Assembly: GCF_007474535.1 (NCBI RefSeq)
Contig: NZ_VKNW01000014.1
Coordinates: 22,490 to 86,489 of the forward strand
Source: Chryseobacterium echinoideorum
GTDB lineage: Bacteria; Bacteroidota; Bacteroidia; Flavobacteriales; Weeksellaceae
Length of the DNA stretch: 64,000 nucleotides
Reading direction: 5' to 3'
Part shown: piece by piece, positions 25,917 through 37,099 of the stretch
How positions within the stretch are numbered: position 1 is the stretch's first letter
How the letters are laid out: each line of letters opens with the position of its first letter
Notes under the pieces: model-generated
The model's input: only the letters and a program-made list of their open reading frames with translations
The model's database searches: none
What the model was told of the DNA's origin: nothing
Program-made: the position numbers and the translations under genes

Positions 25917-25946
25917 AAAGCATCCTTTTTCGGATGCTTTATTATT
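25917..25946 (+). terminator. Rho-independent terminator
   Basis: AAAGCATCC (25917-25925) pairs with GGATGCTTT (25932-25940) around a 6-base loop, followed by an AT-rich tail. Confidence 0.82.
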
Positions 25947-26003
25947 AAACCGATATCTTTGGCATTCGGCTTGATTGATTAAGAAAAATCAAACAGACGA
26001 AAT

Positions 26004-26195
26004 ATGAAAAATCTACTTAAATTTCTCGTTGTATTTGCTATTACATTCGCACTTGCAGCCTGCCATCCGCCACCAAGACCTCCAAAACCTCCGAAACCAC
26101 CTCACCCAAGACACGGAAGTTTAGAAAAGAAAACGGAAACATCAAAAGACAGCTTCCTAGGAAGTATTTATTATTCAAAGAAATATGCTGTATAA
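26004..26195 (+). CDS. Small Pro-rich lipoprotein
   Basis: A 63-residue lipoprotein: signal LKFLVVFAITFALAAC with Cys20, then HPPPRPPKPPKPPHPRHG, a polyproline-type stretch long enough to act as a rigid spacer. The short C-terminal part (FLGSIYYSKKYAV) is hydrophobic. It sits next to the His-rich lipoprotein gene but has its own terminator. No known function. The small size and the sequence bias lower confidence, but the lipobox and the terminator support a real gene. Confidence 0.6.
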   Translation: MKNLLKFLVVFAITFALAACHPPPRPPKPPKPPHPRHGSLEKKTETSKDSFLGSIYYSKKYAV

Positions 26196-26205
26196 TAAAT
26201 AAACA

Positions 26206-26230
26206 AAAACCCCTTTAAACAAGGGGTTTT
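26206..26230. terminator. Bidirectional rho-independent terminator
   Basis: AAAACCCCTT (26206-26215) pairs with AAGGGGTTTT (26221-26230) around a 5-base loop, between converging genes. Confidence 0.88.
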
Positions 26231-26235
26231 ATGAT

Positions 26236-26550
26236 TTACAGCATTTTTTTAATTGGATTCAGCGATGTATTAAAGATCATTATCTGATCGCCAAATCTGC
26301 TCTCAATTCTCTCTGTTATATTCAATAATTCGCTTTTCATAAATTCTTCTCTTTTTTCATTATCTGTAAAAATCAGCAAAAGATTATAATTTTTCCCTTC
26401 CTCTATATAGTCACTATCTACTTCAGAAAGAATGTATTGATCTACATCCATCAGGTTTTCTGTCATTAGAATCAAAGTTTCATCTACATATTTTTCCCAT
26501 TCTGTTATATTGCTTTTTATGCAATGAAAAGTTAAACTCAATACGCTCAT
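26236..26550 (-). CDS. DUF4286 family protein
   Basis: A 104-residue small cytoplasmic protein of alternating strands and helices (ferredoxin-like in appearance), matching the DUF4286 pattern seen in flavobacteria. No signal peptide or catalytic motif. It diverges from gyrA, with about 150 bases between the two starts. Function unknown. Confidence 0.72.
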   Translation of the reverse strand: MSVLSLTFHCIKSNITEWEKYVDETLILMTENLMDVDQYILSEVDSDYIEEGKNYNLLLIFTDNEKREEFMKSELLNITERIESRFGDQIMIFNTSLNPIKKML

Positions 26551-26698
26551 AATTTAATATTTTTTAAGATATTTTGATAAAATTCTCAGGCAAAAATCGT
26601 CAAAAATTTTGTAACTTAGCCCGTTATTAAAATTTGAAAATAAATTGTTTTCAGGCATATTTTTAAAAGTCTGATTATCATTATAATAAAACTTATAT

Positions 26699-29281
26699 AT
26701 GCAAAAAGAAGGAGAAAGATTAATTCCTATCAACATTGTTGATGAAATGAAATCATCTTACATTGATTATTCAATGTCGGTTATTGTTTCGAGAGCATTA
26801 CCTGATGTAAGAGACGGTCTTAAACCGGTACACCGAAGAGTACTTTATGGTATGTATGGTTTGGGAGTTTTTTCAAACAGAAAATATTTGAAGTCAGCCA
26901 GAATCGTTGGTGATGTTCTGGGTAAATATCACCCGCACGGAGATTCTTCCGTTTATGATGCGATGGTAAGAATGGCACAGCCTTGGAGTCTGCGTTATCC
27001 GCAGGTTGACGGTCAGGGTAACTTCGGTTCTATGGATGGTGATCCACCTGCAGCAATGCGTTACACAGAAGCAAGACTTAAAAAGATATCTGACGAAATT
27101 TTAGCAGATTTAGATAAAGAAACGGTAGATTTCCAGAATAACTTCGATGACAGTTTGCAGGAACCAACCGTAATGCCTACTAAAATCCCGAATCTTTTGG
27201 TAAACGGTACTTCCGGTATCGCAGTAGGTATGGCAACCAATATGGCGCCTCACAACTTATCTGAATCCATAGATGCCATTACTGCATATATTGACAACAG
27301 AGAGATTACAATTGATGAGCTAATGCAGCATATTGTTGCTCCTGATTTTCCGACAGGTGGTATCATCTATGGGTATGATGGCGTAAGAGATGCATTCCAT
27401 ACCGGAAAAGGCAGAGTGGTTCTCAGAGCAAAAGTAAGCTTTGAAGAAGTACACAACAGAAATGCAATTATTGTAACCGAGATACCTTACCAAGTAAACA
27501 AAGCTGAGATGATTGCCAGAACAGCTGAGTTGGTAAAAGAGGAAAAAATTCCGGGAATCTTTGAAATAAGAGATGAATCTGACAGAAACGGGATGCGTAT
27601 TGTTTATGAATTGAAAAATGATGCAATTCCTAATGTAGTTTTAAACTTATTATACAAGTACACTTCACTTCAGACATCTTTCAGTGTTAATAATATTGCA
27701 TTGGTACACGGAAGACCTGAGCAATTGAACTTAAAAGATATTATCCATCACTTTGTTGAGCACAGACACGTTATTATCGTAAGAAGAACGGAATATGAGC
27801 TTAGAAAAGCAAGAGAAAGAGCCCACATTCTTGAAGGTTTCATGAAAGTGATCGGTACTCAGGATTCTTTGGATAAAGCAATTTCAATTATCCGCCACAG
27901 TGCCACTCCGCAAGCAGCAAAAGAAGGAATTATTCAGGAATTTGATTTGTCTGAAATTCAGGCTCAGGCTATTCTTGATCTTCGTTTAGCTCGTCTTACA
28001 GGAATGGAGCTTGATAAAATCCGTGACGAATATGAAGCAATTATGAAAGAAATTAGCAATTTGGAAGATATTTTGGCAAACGAACCGAGAAGATTCCAGA
28101 TTATTAAAGATGAATTAATTGAAATTAAAGAAAAATACGGCGACGAAAGAAGAACGGAGATCGACTATTCCGGAGGTGAAATGTCTATCGAAGATATCAT
28201 CCCGAATGAAGCGGTTGTTCTTACCATTTCACACGCCGGTTATGTAAAGAGAACATTGCTTTCAGAATATAAAATTCAAAGCAGAGGTGGAGTTGGGAAC
28301 AAAGCCGCAACTACGAGAGATTCAGATTTCTTAGAATATATTGTTTCTGCGACCAACCACCAATATATGTTGTTCTTTACCGAAAAAGGTAAATGTTATT
28401 GGCTGAGAGTATTTGAAATTCCTGAAGGTTCTAAAACGGCAAAAGGAAGAGCGGTACAGAACTTAATCAATATTGAGCCTGATGATAAAATCAAAGCATA
28501 CATCAGAACCAATGATCTGAAAGATGTAGATTATATCAATCAGATGAGTGTTGTGATGATCACCAAAAACGGAACCATCAAAAAAACTTCTCTTGAAGCT
28601 TACTCCAGACCGAGAGTAAACGGTATTAATGCCATAGAAATCAGAGAAAATGATCAGTTGTTGAGTGCCTATCTTACCAACGGAGAATCTCAGATTATGA
28701 TTGCCACCAAAAATGGTAAATGTATTAGATTCCCGGAAGAAAAAGTAAGAGAGGTAGGAAGAGGATCTATCGGAGTACGTGGTATTTCCATGGAAGAGAA
28801 AGATGAAGTAATTGGAATGATTGTTGTAAACGATGTAGAGCGCGAAACCGTGCTTGTGGTATCTGAAAAAGGTTACGGAAAACGTACCGCAGTGGAAGAT
28901 TACAGAATTACCAACAGAGGAGGAAAAGGAGTTATTACCTTGAATATTACCGAAAAAACAGGTAATTTGATCGCCATTCAGAATGTTACAGATGATGACG
29001 GTTTAATGATTATCAACAAATCCGGTGTTGCCATTAGAATGAATATGGATGAAATGAGAGTAATGGGCAGAAATACTCAGGGTGTAAGAATGATCAACCT
29101 TAAAAAGAATGATGAAATTGCAGCCATTGCAAAAGTAGAAATGGACAAAGATGTTGCAGAAGAAGAATTGGAAAGTGAAGAAACGCAAGAGAATATTGCT
29201 TCTAATGACGATGAATCTTCAGCAGAAAATAATGTAGAAAATAATAATTCAGAAAATGAAGCTGATTCTGATTCTGAATAA
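26699..29281 (+). CDS. gyrA: DNA gyrase subunit A
   Basis: An 860-residue type II topoisomerase breakage-rejoining subunit. The catalytic Tyr122 lies in [10 protein letters not shown], at the same number as in E. coli. The quinolone region reads [10 protein letters not shown] with Ser83 and Asp87, the susceptible-type residues. The C-terminal beta-pinwheel has six repeats from about residue 505, including the GyrA box-like [10 protein letters not shown] near 532. The last ~45 residues are a very acidic Asn/Glu/Ser-rich tail. With GyrB (not in the window) it introduces negative supercoils. A TPR protein gene follows 26 bases later. Confidence 0.97.
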   Translation: MQKEGERLIPINIVDEMKSSYIDYSMSVIVSRALPDVRDGLKPVHRRVLYGMYGLGVFSNRKYLKSARIVGDVLGKYHPHGDSSVYDAMVRMAQPWSLRYPQVDGQGNFGSMDGDPPAAMRYTEARLKKISDEILADLDKETVDFQNNFDDSLQEPTVMPTKIPNLLVNGTSGIAVGMATNMAPHNLSESIDAITAYIDNREITIDELMQHIVAPDFPTGGIIYGYDGVRDAFHTGKGRVVLRAKVSFEEVHNRNAIIVTEIPYQVNKAEMIARTAELVKEEKIPGIFEIRDESDRNGMRIVYELKNDAIPNVVLNLLYKYTSLQTSFSVNNIALVHGRPEQLNLKDIIHHFVEHRHVIIVRRTEYELRKARERAHILEGFMKVIGTQDSLDKAISIIRHSATPQAAKEGIIQEFDLSEIQAQAILDLRLARLTGMELDKIRDEYEAIMKEISNLEDILANEPRRFQIIKDELIEIKEKYGDERRTEIDYSGGEMSIEDIIPNEAVVLTISHAGYVKRTLLSEYKIQSRGGVGNKAATTRDSDFLEYIVSATNHQYMLFFTEKGKCYWLRVFEIPEGSKTAKGRAVQNLINIEPDDKIKAYIRTNDLKDVDYINQMSVVMITKNGTIKKTSLEAYSRPRVNGINAIEIRENDQLLSAYLTNGESQIMIATKNGKCIRFPEEKVREVGRGSIGVRGISMEEKDEVIGMIVVNDVERETVLVVSEKGYGKRTAVEDYRITNRGGKGVITLNITEKTGNLIAIQNVTDDDGLMIINKSGVAIRMNMDEMRVMGRNTQGVRMINLKKNDEIAAIAKVEMDKDVAEEELESEETQENIASNDDESSAENNVENNNSENEADSDSE

Positions 29282-29307
29282 TCATTAATATAGTTAAAAA
29301 TTCACCT

Positions 29308-30342
29308 ATGAAAAAGTTAATTTTAAGTGTAGCAATAACGCTGTCGTCATTAGCTTTTGCACAAAAAAAAGATGCAAAAGATGTCAACGCACAAGTACAG
29401 GAATCAAGCAAAGTTGCTTTTGATGCGTATAATGCAAAAAATTATACTGTTGCAGCTCCAAAATTTATAGAACTGTACAATTTGTTGAAAACTAATGGAA
29501 ATGATGATAAAATTTATATGTATTATGCAGGGATCAGTCATGCATTGGCAAACAATGTTGATGAGGCAATCAAGATTTATACTGAATTGGTAAACTCCGG
29601 CTTTACAGGTGTACAGACACAATATACAGCAAAAGAAGCCAAAACAGGTCAGGTTGTTTCTCTCAACAAAGATATTTGGGAAACTTTGAAGAAAACAGGT
29701 TCAAAAGATTATACCGAATATAAAACCGAGCAGACCAAAAGCGTAGAGCCAGATATGTATGAAACATTATCTACTTTACTTTTAAATGCTAAAAAAAATG
29801 ACGAGGCTTTAGCTGTTATCGAAAAGGGTTTAGCAAAATATCCTAACAATGCTAAATTAAAAGAATATCAGGGTAGTGCACTATATGCTTCAGGTAGAAC
29901 TGATGAGTTTATGGCAAATCTAAAACAACAGATAGCAAAAAATCCTAATGATGCAACCAATTGGTATAATTTAGGAGTTTTACAATCCAAAAATGAAGCA
30001 ACCCAGTCAGATGCAATCGCTTCTTTTACAAAAGCTATAGAGCTAAAGCCTACTATGGCAGAAGCTCACCAAAATTTGGTATATACTGTAATTGGCGATG
30101 ATGCGAAAGCGGTTGATGCAATCAATGCTGTAAGAAAAACAGACTCTGATAAGGCTACTGAGTTAATTGAAGCAAGAAAAGAAAGATTTGCTAAAGCTCT
30201 ACCGTATGCAGAAAAATGGTACCAGACAAAACCAGATAGTCTTGATGCGGTCATTACACTGAAAGAAATTTATGCAATCATGAAAAACCAGCCTAAGGTG
30301 GCAGAAATGAAAGCTAAAGAAGCTGAATTACAGGCTAAATAA
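29308..30342 (+). CDS. Secreted tetratricopeptide-repeat protein
   Basis: A 344-residue protein with a signal peptide ending at LAFAQ (residue 19). Helical repeats follow, with TPR-like signatures at AAPKFIELYNLLK (about 50-62), EALAVIEKGLAKYPNNAKLKEYQGSAL (residues ~170-196) and NWYNLGVLQSKNEATQSDAIASFTKAIELKP near 222-252. It is probably a periplasmic scaffold. It lies just behind gyrA and may be read through from it, and it has a strong terminator. Confidence 0.85.
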   Translation: MKKLILSVAITLSSLAFAQKKDAKDVNAQVQESSKVAFDAYNAKNYTVAAPKFIELYNLLKTNGNDDKIYMYYAGISHALANNVDEAIKIYTELVNSGFTGVQTQYTAKEAKTGQVVSLNKDIWETLKKTGSKDYTEYKTEQTKSVEPDMYETLSTLLLNAKKNDEALAVIEKGLAKYPNNAKLKEYQGSALYASGRTDEFMANLKQQIAKNPNDATNWYNLGVLQSKNEATQSDAIASFTKAIELKPTMAEAHQNLVYTVIGDDAKAVDAINAVRKTDSDKATELIEARKERFAKALPYAEKWYQTKPDSLDAVITLKEIYAIMKNQPKVAEMKAKEAELQAK

Positions 30343-30366
30343 TTTTTAATACATTCACTTTATAAT

Positions 30367-30401
30367 AAAAAGCTTAATAGATATTTCTGTTAAGCTTTTT
30401 T
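30367..30401 (+). terminator. Rho-independent terminator
   Basis: AAAAAGCTTAA (30367-30377) pairs with TTAAGCTTTTT (30390-30400) around a 12-base loop, followed by T-rich sequence. Confidence 0.82.
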
Positions 30402-30417
30402 AATTTTACTAAGGTAA

Positions 30418-31071
30418 TTAGTGGTTCTTTTCAGCAAAACAAAAGATATTGCCCAGCTTTATACTAGAATATCCGTTGCTCTTAATTTTTGAAGCATTGA
30501 TCATCGCTTTTGCTAAAACTGCGGTAGGCAATGGTTTCTGACTTTCAAATAGTCCTAATTTGTTGGCAAACTTAATGATTCTGCTACCTAAGACCTCTCC
30601 GGTTCTTTCAGAATCTTTTCTTTCCAGCATTCCGGGTTTGAAGATGGTAATTTTGTTAAAATGCAAGTTTCTTACCGCTTGCTCAAGCTCTCCTTTCATT
30701 TTTGAATAAAATATTTTTGACTTCGAATCAGCACCATAAGCAGAAACTAAAATGTAGTCTTCTACATTATTTTCTTTGGCAGCTTTGGCAAACTCATACT
30801 GATAATCAACATCAACTTTTCGCTGCGCTTCTTTACTTCCTGCATTTTTTAAAGTGGTTCCCAAACATGAAAAAGCTACATCGCCGGCAACAAGACCCTT
30901 CCATTCATCAGGTTTCTCAAAATCTACAACATGAGTTTGCAGTTTGTCATTATAAATATTGAGAGGTTTTCTTACAAAAACATTGACTTCATTAAAATCA
31001 TTATCTAACAGAAGTTGCTGTACTAAATCTTTTCCAGTAGCACCTGTAGCGCCTATTACCAAAGCTTTCAT
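30418..31071 (-). CDS. NAD(P)-binding oxidoreductase, atypical SDR (HTATIP2/YbjT-like)
   Basis: A 217-residue Rossmann-fold protein. The nucleotide loop GATGATGKDLVQQLL begins at residue 8, with FVRKP near 33 and SCLGTTLKNAGS near 69. LVSAYGADSKSKIFYSKMKGELEQAV near 103-128 supplies the Tyr-x-x-Lys pair (YSKMK). It resembles the atypical SDR group of HTATIP2. Substrate unknown. It stands alone on the minus strand. Confidence 0.85.
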   Translation of the reverse strand: MKALVIGATGATGKDLVQQLLLDNDFNEVNVFVRKPLNIYNDKLQTHVVDFEKPDEWKGLVAGDVAFSCLGTTLKNAGSKEAQRKVDVDYQYEFAKAAKENNVEDYILVSAYGADSKSKIFYSKMKGELEQAVRNLHFNKITIFKPGMLERKDSERTGEVLGSRIIKFANKLGLFESQKPLPTAVLAKAMINASKIKSNGYSSIKLGNIFCFAEKNH

Positions 31072-31263
31072 ATAGATTTATTATTTTAGGTTATTTAAAA
31101 GCACCATTTTACAATTTTGACTTTAAAACCAAACGATTGGTGCATTTTGCAGTTTATTATGGCATTCTCATTTTTAAAATTAATAAATTTGAGACAATTA
31201 TTATAAAATCTCGTCATAATTTTACTGCTCACAACTCATTAACTGCTTAATTTAATATACGAA

Positions 31264-31623
31264 ATGGATGCCAATGATATTTTAGACTATTGTCTTTCAA
31301 AAAAAGGAGTTTCAGAAAGCTTTCCTTTTAATGAAGAAACTCTTGTGATGAAAGTAGGGACAAAAATGTTTTTGCTGATGTCTTTAGAAAAGCAGCCTTT
31401 AACCATTAATGTGAAAACAGATCCCGAATGGAGTCTCGAGCTTCGTGAAAGACATTCTCAGATTACAGGTGCTTATCACATGAATAAAACGCATTGGAAT
31501 TCTGTTTCCGTTGACGGGCTTAAAAGAGACTTAATTTTAAGTTTGATAGAACAATCGTATGATCTTGTTTATAAATCGTTGACTAAGAAAATGAGAGAAG
31601 AAATCAGCCAGCTTAAAAGCTAA
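31264..31623 (+). CDS. MmcQ/YjbR family DNA-binding protein
   Basis: A 119-residue protein matching the MmcQ/YjbR (CyaY-like fold) family: an N-terminal YCLSKKGVSESFPF stretch, the central KVGTKMFLLMSL, and NKTHWNSVSVDG near 78-89, the most conserved part of this family. Some members bind DNA; the role is not known. Its 3' end overlaps the 3' end of ribF by 11 bases on the other strand. Confidence 0.88.
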   Translation: MDANDILDYCLSKKGVSESFPFNEETLVMKVGTKMFLLMSLEKQPLTINVKTDPEWSLELRERHSQITGAYHMNKTHWNSVSVDGLKRDLILSLIEQSYDLVYKSLTKKMREEISQLKS

Positions 31624-32533
31624 ACTCTTCCGTCAATCTTTTATCCTCATCCAATCTTTCAACTAATTTTTCCATGCCTTCAAATTTAATTTCGTCATGA
31701 AGAAAATCCCTGAACTTTACCGTAATATTTTCACCGTAAATATCTCCATTAAAATTTAGAATATAAACTTCTACCGTTAATTTTTCACCATTTACTGTAG
31801 GATTAGTTCCAATGCTCAACATCCCTTTGTAAGACTCATTTTTAAGAAAAACTTCTACAATGTAAGCTCCTTTTTGGGGAAGTAGTTTGATATTTTCGGT
31901 TTCGATATTGGCAGTGGGATAGCCAATCGTTCTTCCTATTTTTCTACCATGAATTACTCTTCCTGAAAGAGAGTAGTGGTAACCCAGCATTTCATTTGCT
32001 TCCTTAATATTACCTTCCTGTAAAGCTTTTCTGATTTTGGTAGAACTGATGTTGTTTTCATGGATGTTGATTGCTTCCATTTGTTCAACTTCAAAATTCA
32101 GTTCTTTAGAAAGTTTCTGAAGCAATTCAAAATTTCCGCTTTTGTTTTTACCGAAAGAATGATCGTAACCTATAATTAAATATTTTACATTTAATTTTTC
32201 TACCAAAATCTGTCTTACAAATTCCTCTCCGGTTAAATTTCTGAATTCTTCATCAAATTCTTTAACAAACAATCTGCTGATGCCATAATTTTCTATCAGT
32301 ACTGTTTTTTCGGCCAAAGTATTAAGAAGTTTCAGATCTTCATTAGGATTAAAAACAAATCTTGGATGTGGCCAAAAAGTAAGAACAGCGGTATCAAGAT
32401 TGTTTTCAGAACCCGCTTTTTTCAATTCATCCATAATACATTTATGACCGAGATGAACGCCGTCAAACATTCCTAATGATAAAGCTAATGGTTTTTTGGA
32501 AGAATAATCGCTGAAATTTCTGAAAACTTTCAA
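31613..32533 (-). CDS. ribF: Bifunctional riboflavin kinase/FAD synthetase
   Basis: About 306 residues from a TTG start at 32533, giving M-KVFRNFSDY, the usual family beginning. An ATG at 32581 would add a 16-residue hydrophobic extension not usual for this cytoplasmic enzyme. The FMN adenylyltransferase domain has SLGMFDGVHLGHK near residue 21 (HxGH nucleotide-binding motif) and ISSTKIRKAL near 155. The flavokinase domain has GRKIGRTIGYPTANI near 187-201. It makes FMN and then FAD from riboflavin. No riboswitch was seen. Confidence 0.93.
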   Translation of the reverse strand: MKVFRNFSDYSSKKPLALSLGMFDGVHLGHKCIMDELKKAGSENNLDTAVLTFWPHPRFVFNPNEDLKLLNTLAEKTVLIENYGISRLFVKEFDEEFRNLTGEEFVRQILVEKLNVKYLIIGYDHSFGKNKSGNFELLQKLSKELNFEVEQMEAINIHENNISSTKIRKALQEGNIKEANEMLGYHYSLSGRVIHGRKIGRTIGYPTANIETENIKLLPQKGAYIVEVFLKNESYKGMLSIGTNPTVNGEKLTVEVYILNFNGDIYGENITVKFRDFLHDEIKFEGMEKLVERLDEDKRLTEEFSF

Positions 32534-32618
32534 TAGTAAAATTTTGACTGCAAATATAAGTATAATGTAACAATGTATCAATATAACAAATTACCAATGT
32601 TTTTTTGTTGAAAAATGA

Positions 32619-34244
<1,626 letters not shown>

Positions 34245-34293
34245 TAAATTAGACATAAAGATTTGAGATGCTAGACATGAGACTTTGATATTG

Positions 34294-34314
34294 TCTGAAA
34301 TCTGAAATCTGAAA
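34294..34314 (+). repeat. Three tandem TCTGAAA heptamers between atpD and atpC
   Basis: TCTGAAA occurs three times head to tail. The surrounding 34250-34330 is made of short variants such as AGATTTGAGATG and AGACATGAGAC. Simple low-complexity spacer DNA of this type is common in Chryseobacterium intergenic regions. It probably has no coding role and could vary in copy number. Confidence 0.7.
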
Positions 34315-34333
34315 TCTTCAAATCTAAATTAAA

Positions 34334-34615
34334 ATGAATATAAAAATATTAACACCAGAATATGTAGTTTTTGAAGGAGAAGTAAACTCTGTTTTGCTTC
34401 CGGGGAAAAACGGTGAGTTTCATATAATGAAAAATCACGCAGGAATCGTATCTTCTTTGGTAGGTGGCAAAGTAAAATTGTATACAAACAGTATTGATAA
34501 TACTTATGCTAAATATTTCACTAAAGAAAATGAGAAAGATTCTGTTTTTTCTTATCCTATCAAAAGCGGTGTGATAGAATTTAATCATGATAAAGGAATT
34601 ATCCTTTGCGAATAA
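34334..34615 (+). CDS. atpC: F0F1 ATP synthase subunit epsilon
   Basis: A 93-residue protein covering only the N-terminal beta-sandwich domain of epsilon (MNIKILTPEYVVFEGEV, then LPGKNGEFHIMKNHAGIVSSL near 23-43). The C-terminal helical inhibitory domain of longer epsilons is absent, as is usual in this phylum. Second gene of the atpD operon, ending in a strong terminator. Confidence 0.95.
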   Translation: MNIKILTPEYVVFEGEVNSVLLPGKNGEFHIMKNHAGIVSSLVGGKVKLYTNSIDNTYAKYFTKENEKDSVFSYPIKSGVIEFNHDKGIILCE

Positions 34616-34643
34616 TTAAATATAAGCTAAATATATTTTCAAG

Positions 34644-34671
34644 AAAGTGTAACTTTGTTACACTTTTTTTT
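34644..34671 (+). terminator. Rho-independent terminator of atpDC
   Basis: AAAGTGTAAC (34644-34653) pairs with GTTACACTTT (34657-34666) around a 3-base loop, followed by a run of T. Confidence 0.9.
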
Positions 34672-34691
34672 ATTTTCATAAAACTTGTTAT

Positions 34692-35513
34692 ATGCAGAAA
34701 GGTTTAATGATTTTTTTAATCTTTTTTTGTTTTTTTATTAATGCTCAAAACATCAAAACCAAAAGAGGAATTGTAAGTTTAGAAGGAATTCATGTTGCAA
34801 AAATTTCAAACAGATCCGGAGAATATACTTTTATGGATCTGAAAGAAACACCGATCTTCACTATTAAATTTGTAGATAAAAGTATCGTAGACTCCGTAAG
34901 AGACAGCTATATCAAACTTAATAGAGTTTATAATCAGGAAAAAATACTTGATCTGGATTACATATCGCCTTCTCCATTCTCAGGTGACGAAAAATCTGCG
35001 GTTTATACCTGTGTCAAAAGTCTGAAAATTATTGATGAAAGAGGAATCAATATCAAAAACCTTGATGAGCTTTTTAAAAATTCTCCTAAAAGAAAACTTG
35101 ATAATAAAACTAAAGAAGCATATACCACACGTTCTAAAATTGACAAACTTAACATCACAGTCAATAATGTCGGCGAAATTCTTAGCAATGGCGTTCCGGT
35201 AGGATATTTTACTAATCTTCCTGTAAGTTTTGGTTCGGAAGACACGATAACCGATAAATCTTTTATTGATATTGAAATTTATGATGCCAAAAGCAAATTC
35301 ATAGGGAAATATATTACCACAACAAAGCAGCTCAAAACAGCAGGCGGAAAAACATTTACCTTATACCGCGAAATATCTGGCAGAGCATCAATTTTAAAAT
35401 TCCCTACCTACAAAGCTATTGCGGAAAGAATGGCTATTTTAGATCCTAATTTTATTAAAATCAAAGAAAAAATAGAAGTGGGAGAAATAGTGAAAGATGG
35501 TATTGAAAAGTAA
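34692..35513 (+). CDS. Secreted hypothetical protein
   Basis: A 273-residue protein with a signal peptide (LMIFLIFFCFFINAQ, cleavage after residue 19). The mature part starts with a KTKRGIVSLEGIHVAKI stretch that looks like beta strands and continues as mixed alpha/beta. The C-terminal 70 residues include KFPTYKAIAERMAILDPNFIKIKEK, which is helical. No lipobox and no type IX secretion C-terminal signal were noticed. I do not recognise the family. It stands alone, converging on the FecCD gene. Confidence 0.72.
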   Translation: MQKGLMIFLIFFCFFINAQNIKTKRGIVSLEGIHVAKISNRSGEYTFMDLKETPIFTIKFVDKSIVDSVRDSYIKLNRVYNQEKILDLDYISPSPFSGDEKSAVYTCVKSLKIIDERGINIKNLDELFKNSPKRKLDNKTKEAYTTRSKIDKLNITVNNVGEILSNGVPVGYFTNLPVSFGSEDTITDKSFIDIEIYDAKSKFIGKYITTTKQLKTAGGKTFTLYREISGRASILKFPTYKAIAERMAILDPNFIKIKEKIEVGEIVKDGIEK

Positions 35514-35542
35514 AAGATTACGTTTTTACTAAATGAATAAAT

Positions 35543-36514
35543 CTAAACTTTACTTTGTCTTAAAAGCATTATTAATATCACAGGGATTCCAAAAACCGAA
35601 CTAATCACGTTGATTGGAATCTGACTTTTCTCAGCAATGATTGAAAAAAACAGCATTATAAGCATTCCTAAAAACATATTCAGAATCCATTGTTGCCAAA
35701 GTTTTGAAGGGTTATATATGAGTCTGCAGAAATGCGGAACTACAATTCCGATGAACAAAATAGGACCTAAAAAAGCTGTAACAGATGCAGAAAGCAGCGA
35801 AGAAGATACAATAATCAGCATCTTAAGCGTATTCATATTCACTCCCAGACTTTTCGCATAGGAAGTTCCCAAAGAATTACCAATCAGTGGTTTTATTGTT
35901 TTAAAGCAAAAGAAAAGCCCAATAGCTACTAAGATCAACAAAACATAAATCTGGTTTCTGGTTACCATATTATTAGCTCCGAAAGACCACAAAATATAAT
36001 TCTTAAGACTTTGATTTTCTGCATAAAACTGAAGCAGCGATACAATTGCACCCGCAAAAGCTGAAACAAGAAAACCAAAAATAATCAGGTAAGATTTATC
36101 CTGAAACTTATTGGAAGCAGATAAAAGTATCAGCATCAAAATAAGACTTCCCGCAATGGCTGAAAGACTCAAAAAACTGTTCTGAAGAAACTCAGGCAAA
36201 AGTATACTTTGCGAAAAAAAAATATAAAAAGCAACGGTAAGACTTGAGATGGAAGTTATCCCTAAAACATCTGGTCCCGCCAAAGGATTCTGAAAATATT
36301 CCTGCATCAGAAATCCTGAGGTGGGGATAGATATCCCTGCCAATATCATGACCAAAATACGATTTATACGTATTTCAGCAATCTGGCTGTTAGCTGACTC
36401 AAAGAAAAAATCCTGAAAGTTTAAACTTAAAAATCCTGTGTTCAGATTAATAATTGATGCAAAAATAATTGCAATAATCAACACCAAGCACAGGATTCCA
36501 AATTTATTTGACAT
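35543..36514 (-). CDS. FecCD family iron-siderophore/cobalamin ABC transporter permease
   Basis: A 323-residue membrane protein with about nine or ten hydrophobic helices. SGFLMQEYFQNPLAGPDVLGI near 62-83 (the conserved NPLAxPxxLG motif) and GPILFIGIVVPHFCRLI near 246-262 identify the BtuC/FecCD/FhuB fold. It should carry iron-siderophore or B12 across the inner membrane. No ATPase or binding-protein gene is adjacent: the flanking genes are a thioredoxin-like protein and an unrelated secreted protein. Its partners must be encoded elsewhere. Confidence 0.9.
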   Translation of the reverse strand: MSNKFGILCLVLIIAIIFASIINLNTGFLSLNFQDFFFESANSQIAEIRINRILVMILAGISIPTSGFLMQEYFQNPLAGPDVLGITSISSLTVAFYIFFSQSILLPEFLQNSFLSLSAIAGSLILMLILLSASNKFQDKSYLIIFGFLVSAFAGAIVSLLQFYAENQSLKNYILWSFGANNMVTRNQIYVLLILVAIGLFFCFKTIKPLIGNSLGTSYAKSLGVNMNTLKMLIIVSSSLLSASVTAFLGPILFIGIVVPHFCRLIYNPSKLWQQWILNMFLGMLIMLFFSIIAEKSQIPINVISSVFGIPVILIMLLRQSKV

Positions 36515-36535
36515 TACAAAAATCTAATTCTTATT

Positions 36536-37099
36536 TTACTTAAAAAAAGAGTTGATTTTCTCGTTAAGCTGCTCTTCGCTGATCATTCCTAAAGTTTCAT
36601 CAGTTTTGTCACCCATTCTCATATAAGTAAAAGGTATAGCAGACCCCGTCCATTGCTTAAAATTGGATGTGAAAAAATTCTGATCAAGAAGCTGACCGTC
36701 AACTAAAATAGTATTATTCCGAATTCCAAGTTCATCTGTAAACTGGGGAACTTTAGTTTGCCAATCACTTTTGCTGTCTAAACTTACAAAAGTAATTTTT
36801 ACAGGTTTTCCGCTTAACTCCGTTATTTTACTTTTAAAATGCGGGATTTCTCTCACACAAGGTCCGCACCAGGTTGCAAAAAAATTGGTTACATAAAGTG
36901 TGTCATTTTTCTTCTGAAGAAATTCGTTTATTTCCTGTATAGAAAAAGCTTTGATCGGCGCTTTCTGCTCTTCATTTTCTGTTGTAACCAAGGTTGCTGT
37001 AGAATCTTCTATTGTATCAGGTTCCTGCAACTTTTCACTTTCTTTTTTACAGCTTATCAATGCTGTGGCTAAACAAAGTGATACTATTATTTTTTTCAT
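36536..37099 (-). CDS. TlpA family disulfide reductase, lipoprotein
   Basis: A 187-residue thioredoxin-fold protein with a lipoprotein signal (TALISC, Cys17) and an acidic linker to about residue 48. The active site is WCGPC at residues 77-81 in NFFATWCGPCVREIP. The cis-Pro region is SAIPFTYM near 163. It reduces disulfides in the periplasm while anchored to a membrane. The gene lies 21 bases upstream of the FecCD permease gene on the same strand, so the two may share a transcript. Confidence 0.9.
   Translation of the reverse strand: MKKIIVSLCLATALISCKKESEKLQEPDTIEDSTATLVTTENEEQKAPIKAFSIQEINEFLQKKNDTLYVTNFFATWCGPCVREIPHFKSKITELSGKPVKITFVSLDSKSDWQTKVPQFTDELGIRNNTILVDGQLLDQNFFTSNFKQWTGSAIPFTYMRMGDKTDETLGMISEEQLNEKINSFFK

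Noticed and set aside
34294..34314. Possible CRISPR-like or regulatory repeat
   Set aside because: Three 7-base units in tandem without spacers are a simple sequence repeat, and no cas gene is present.
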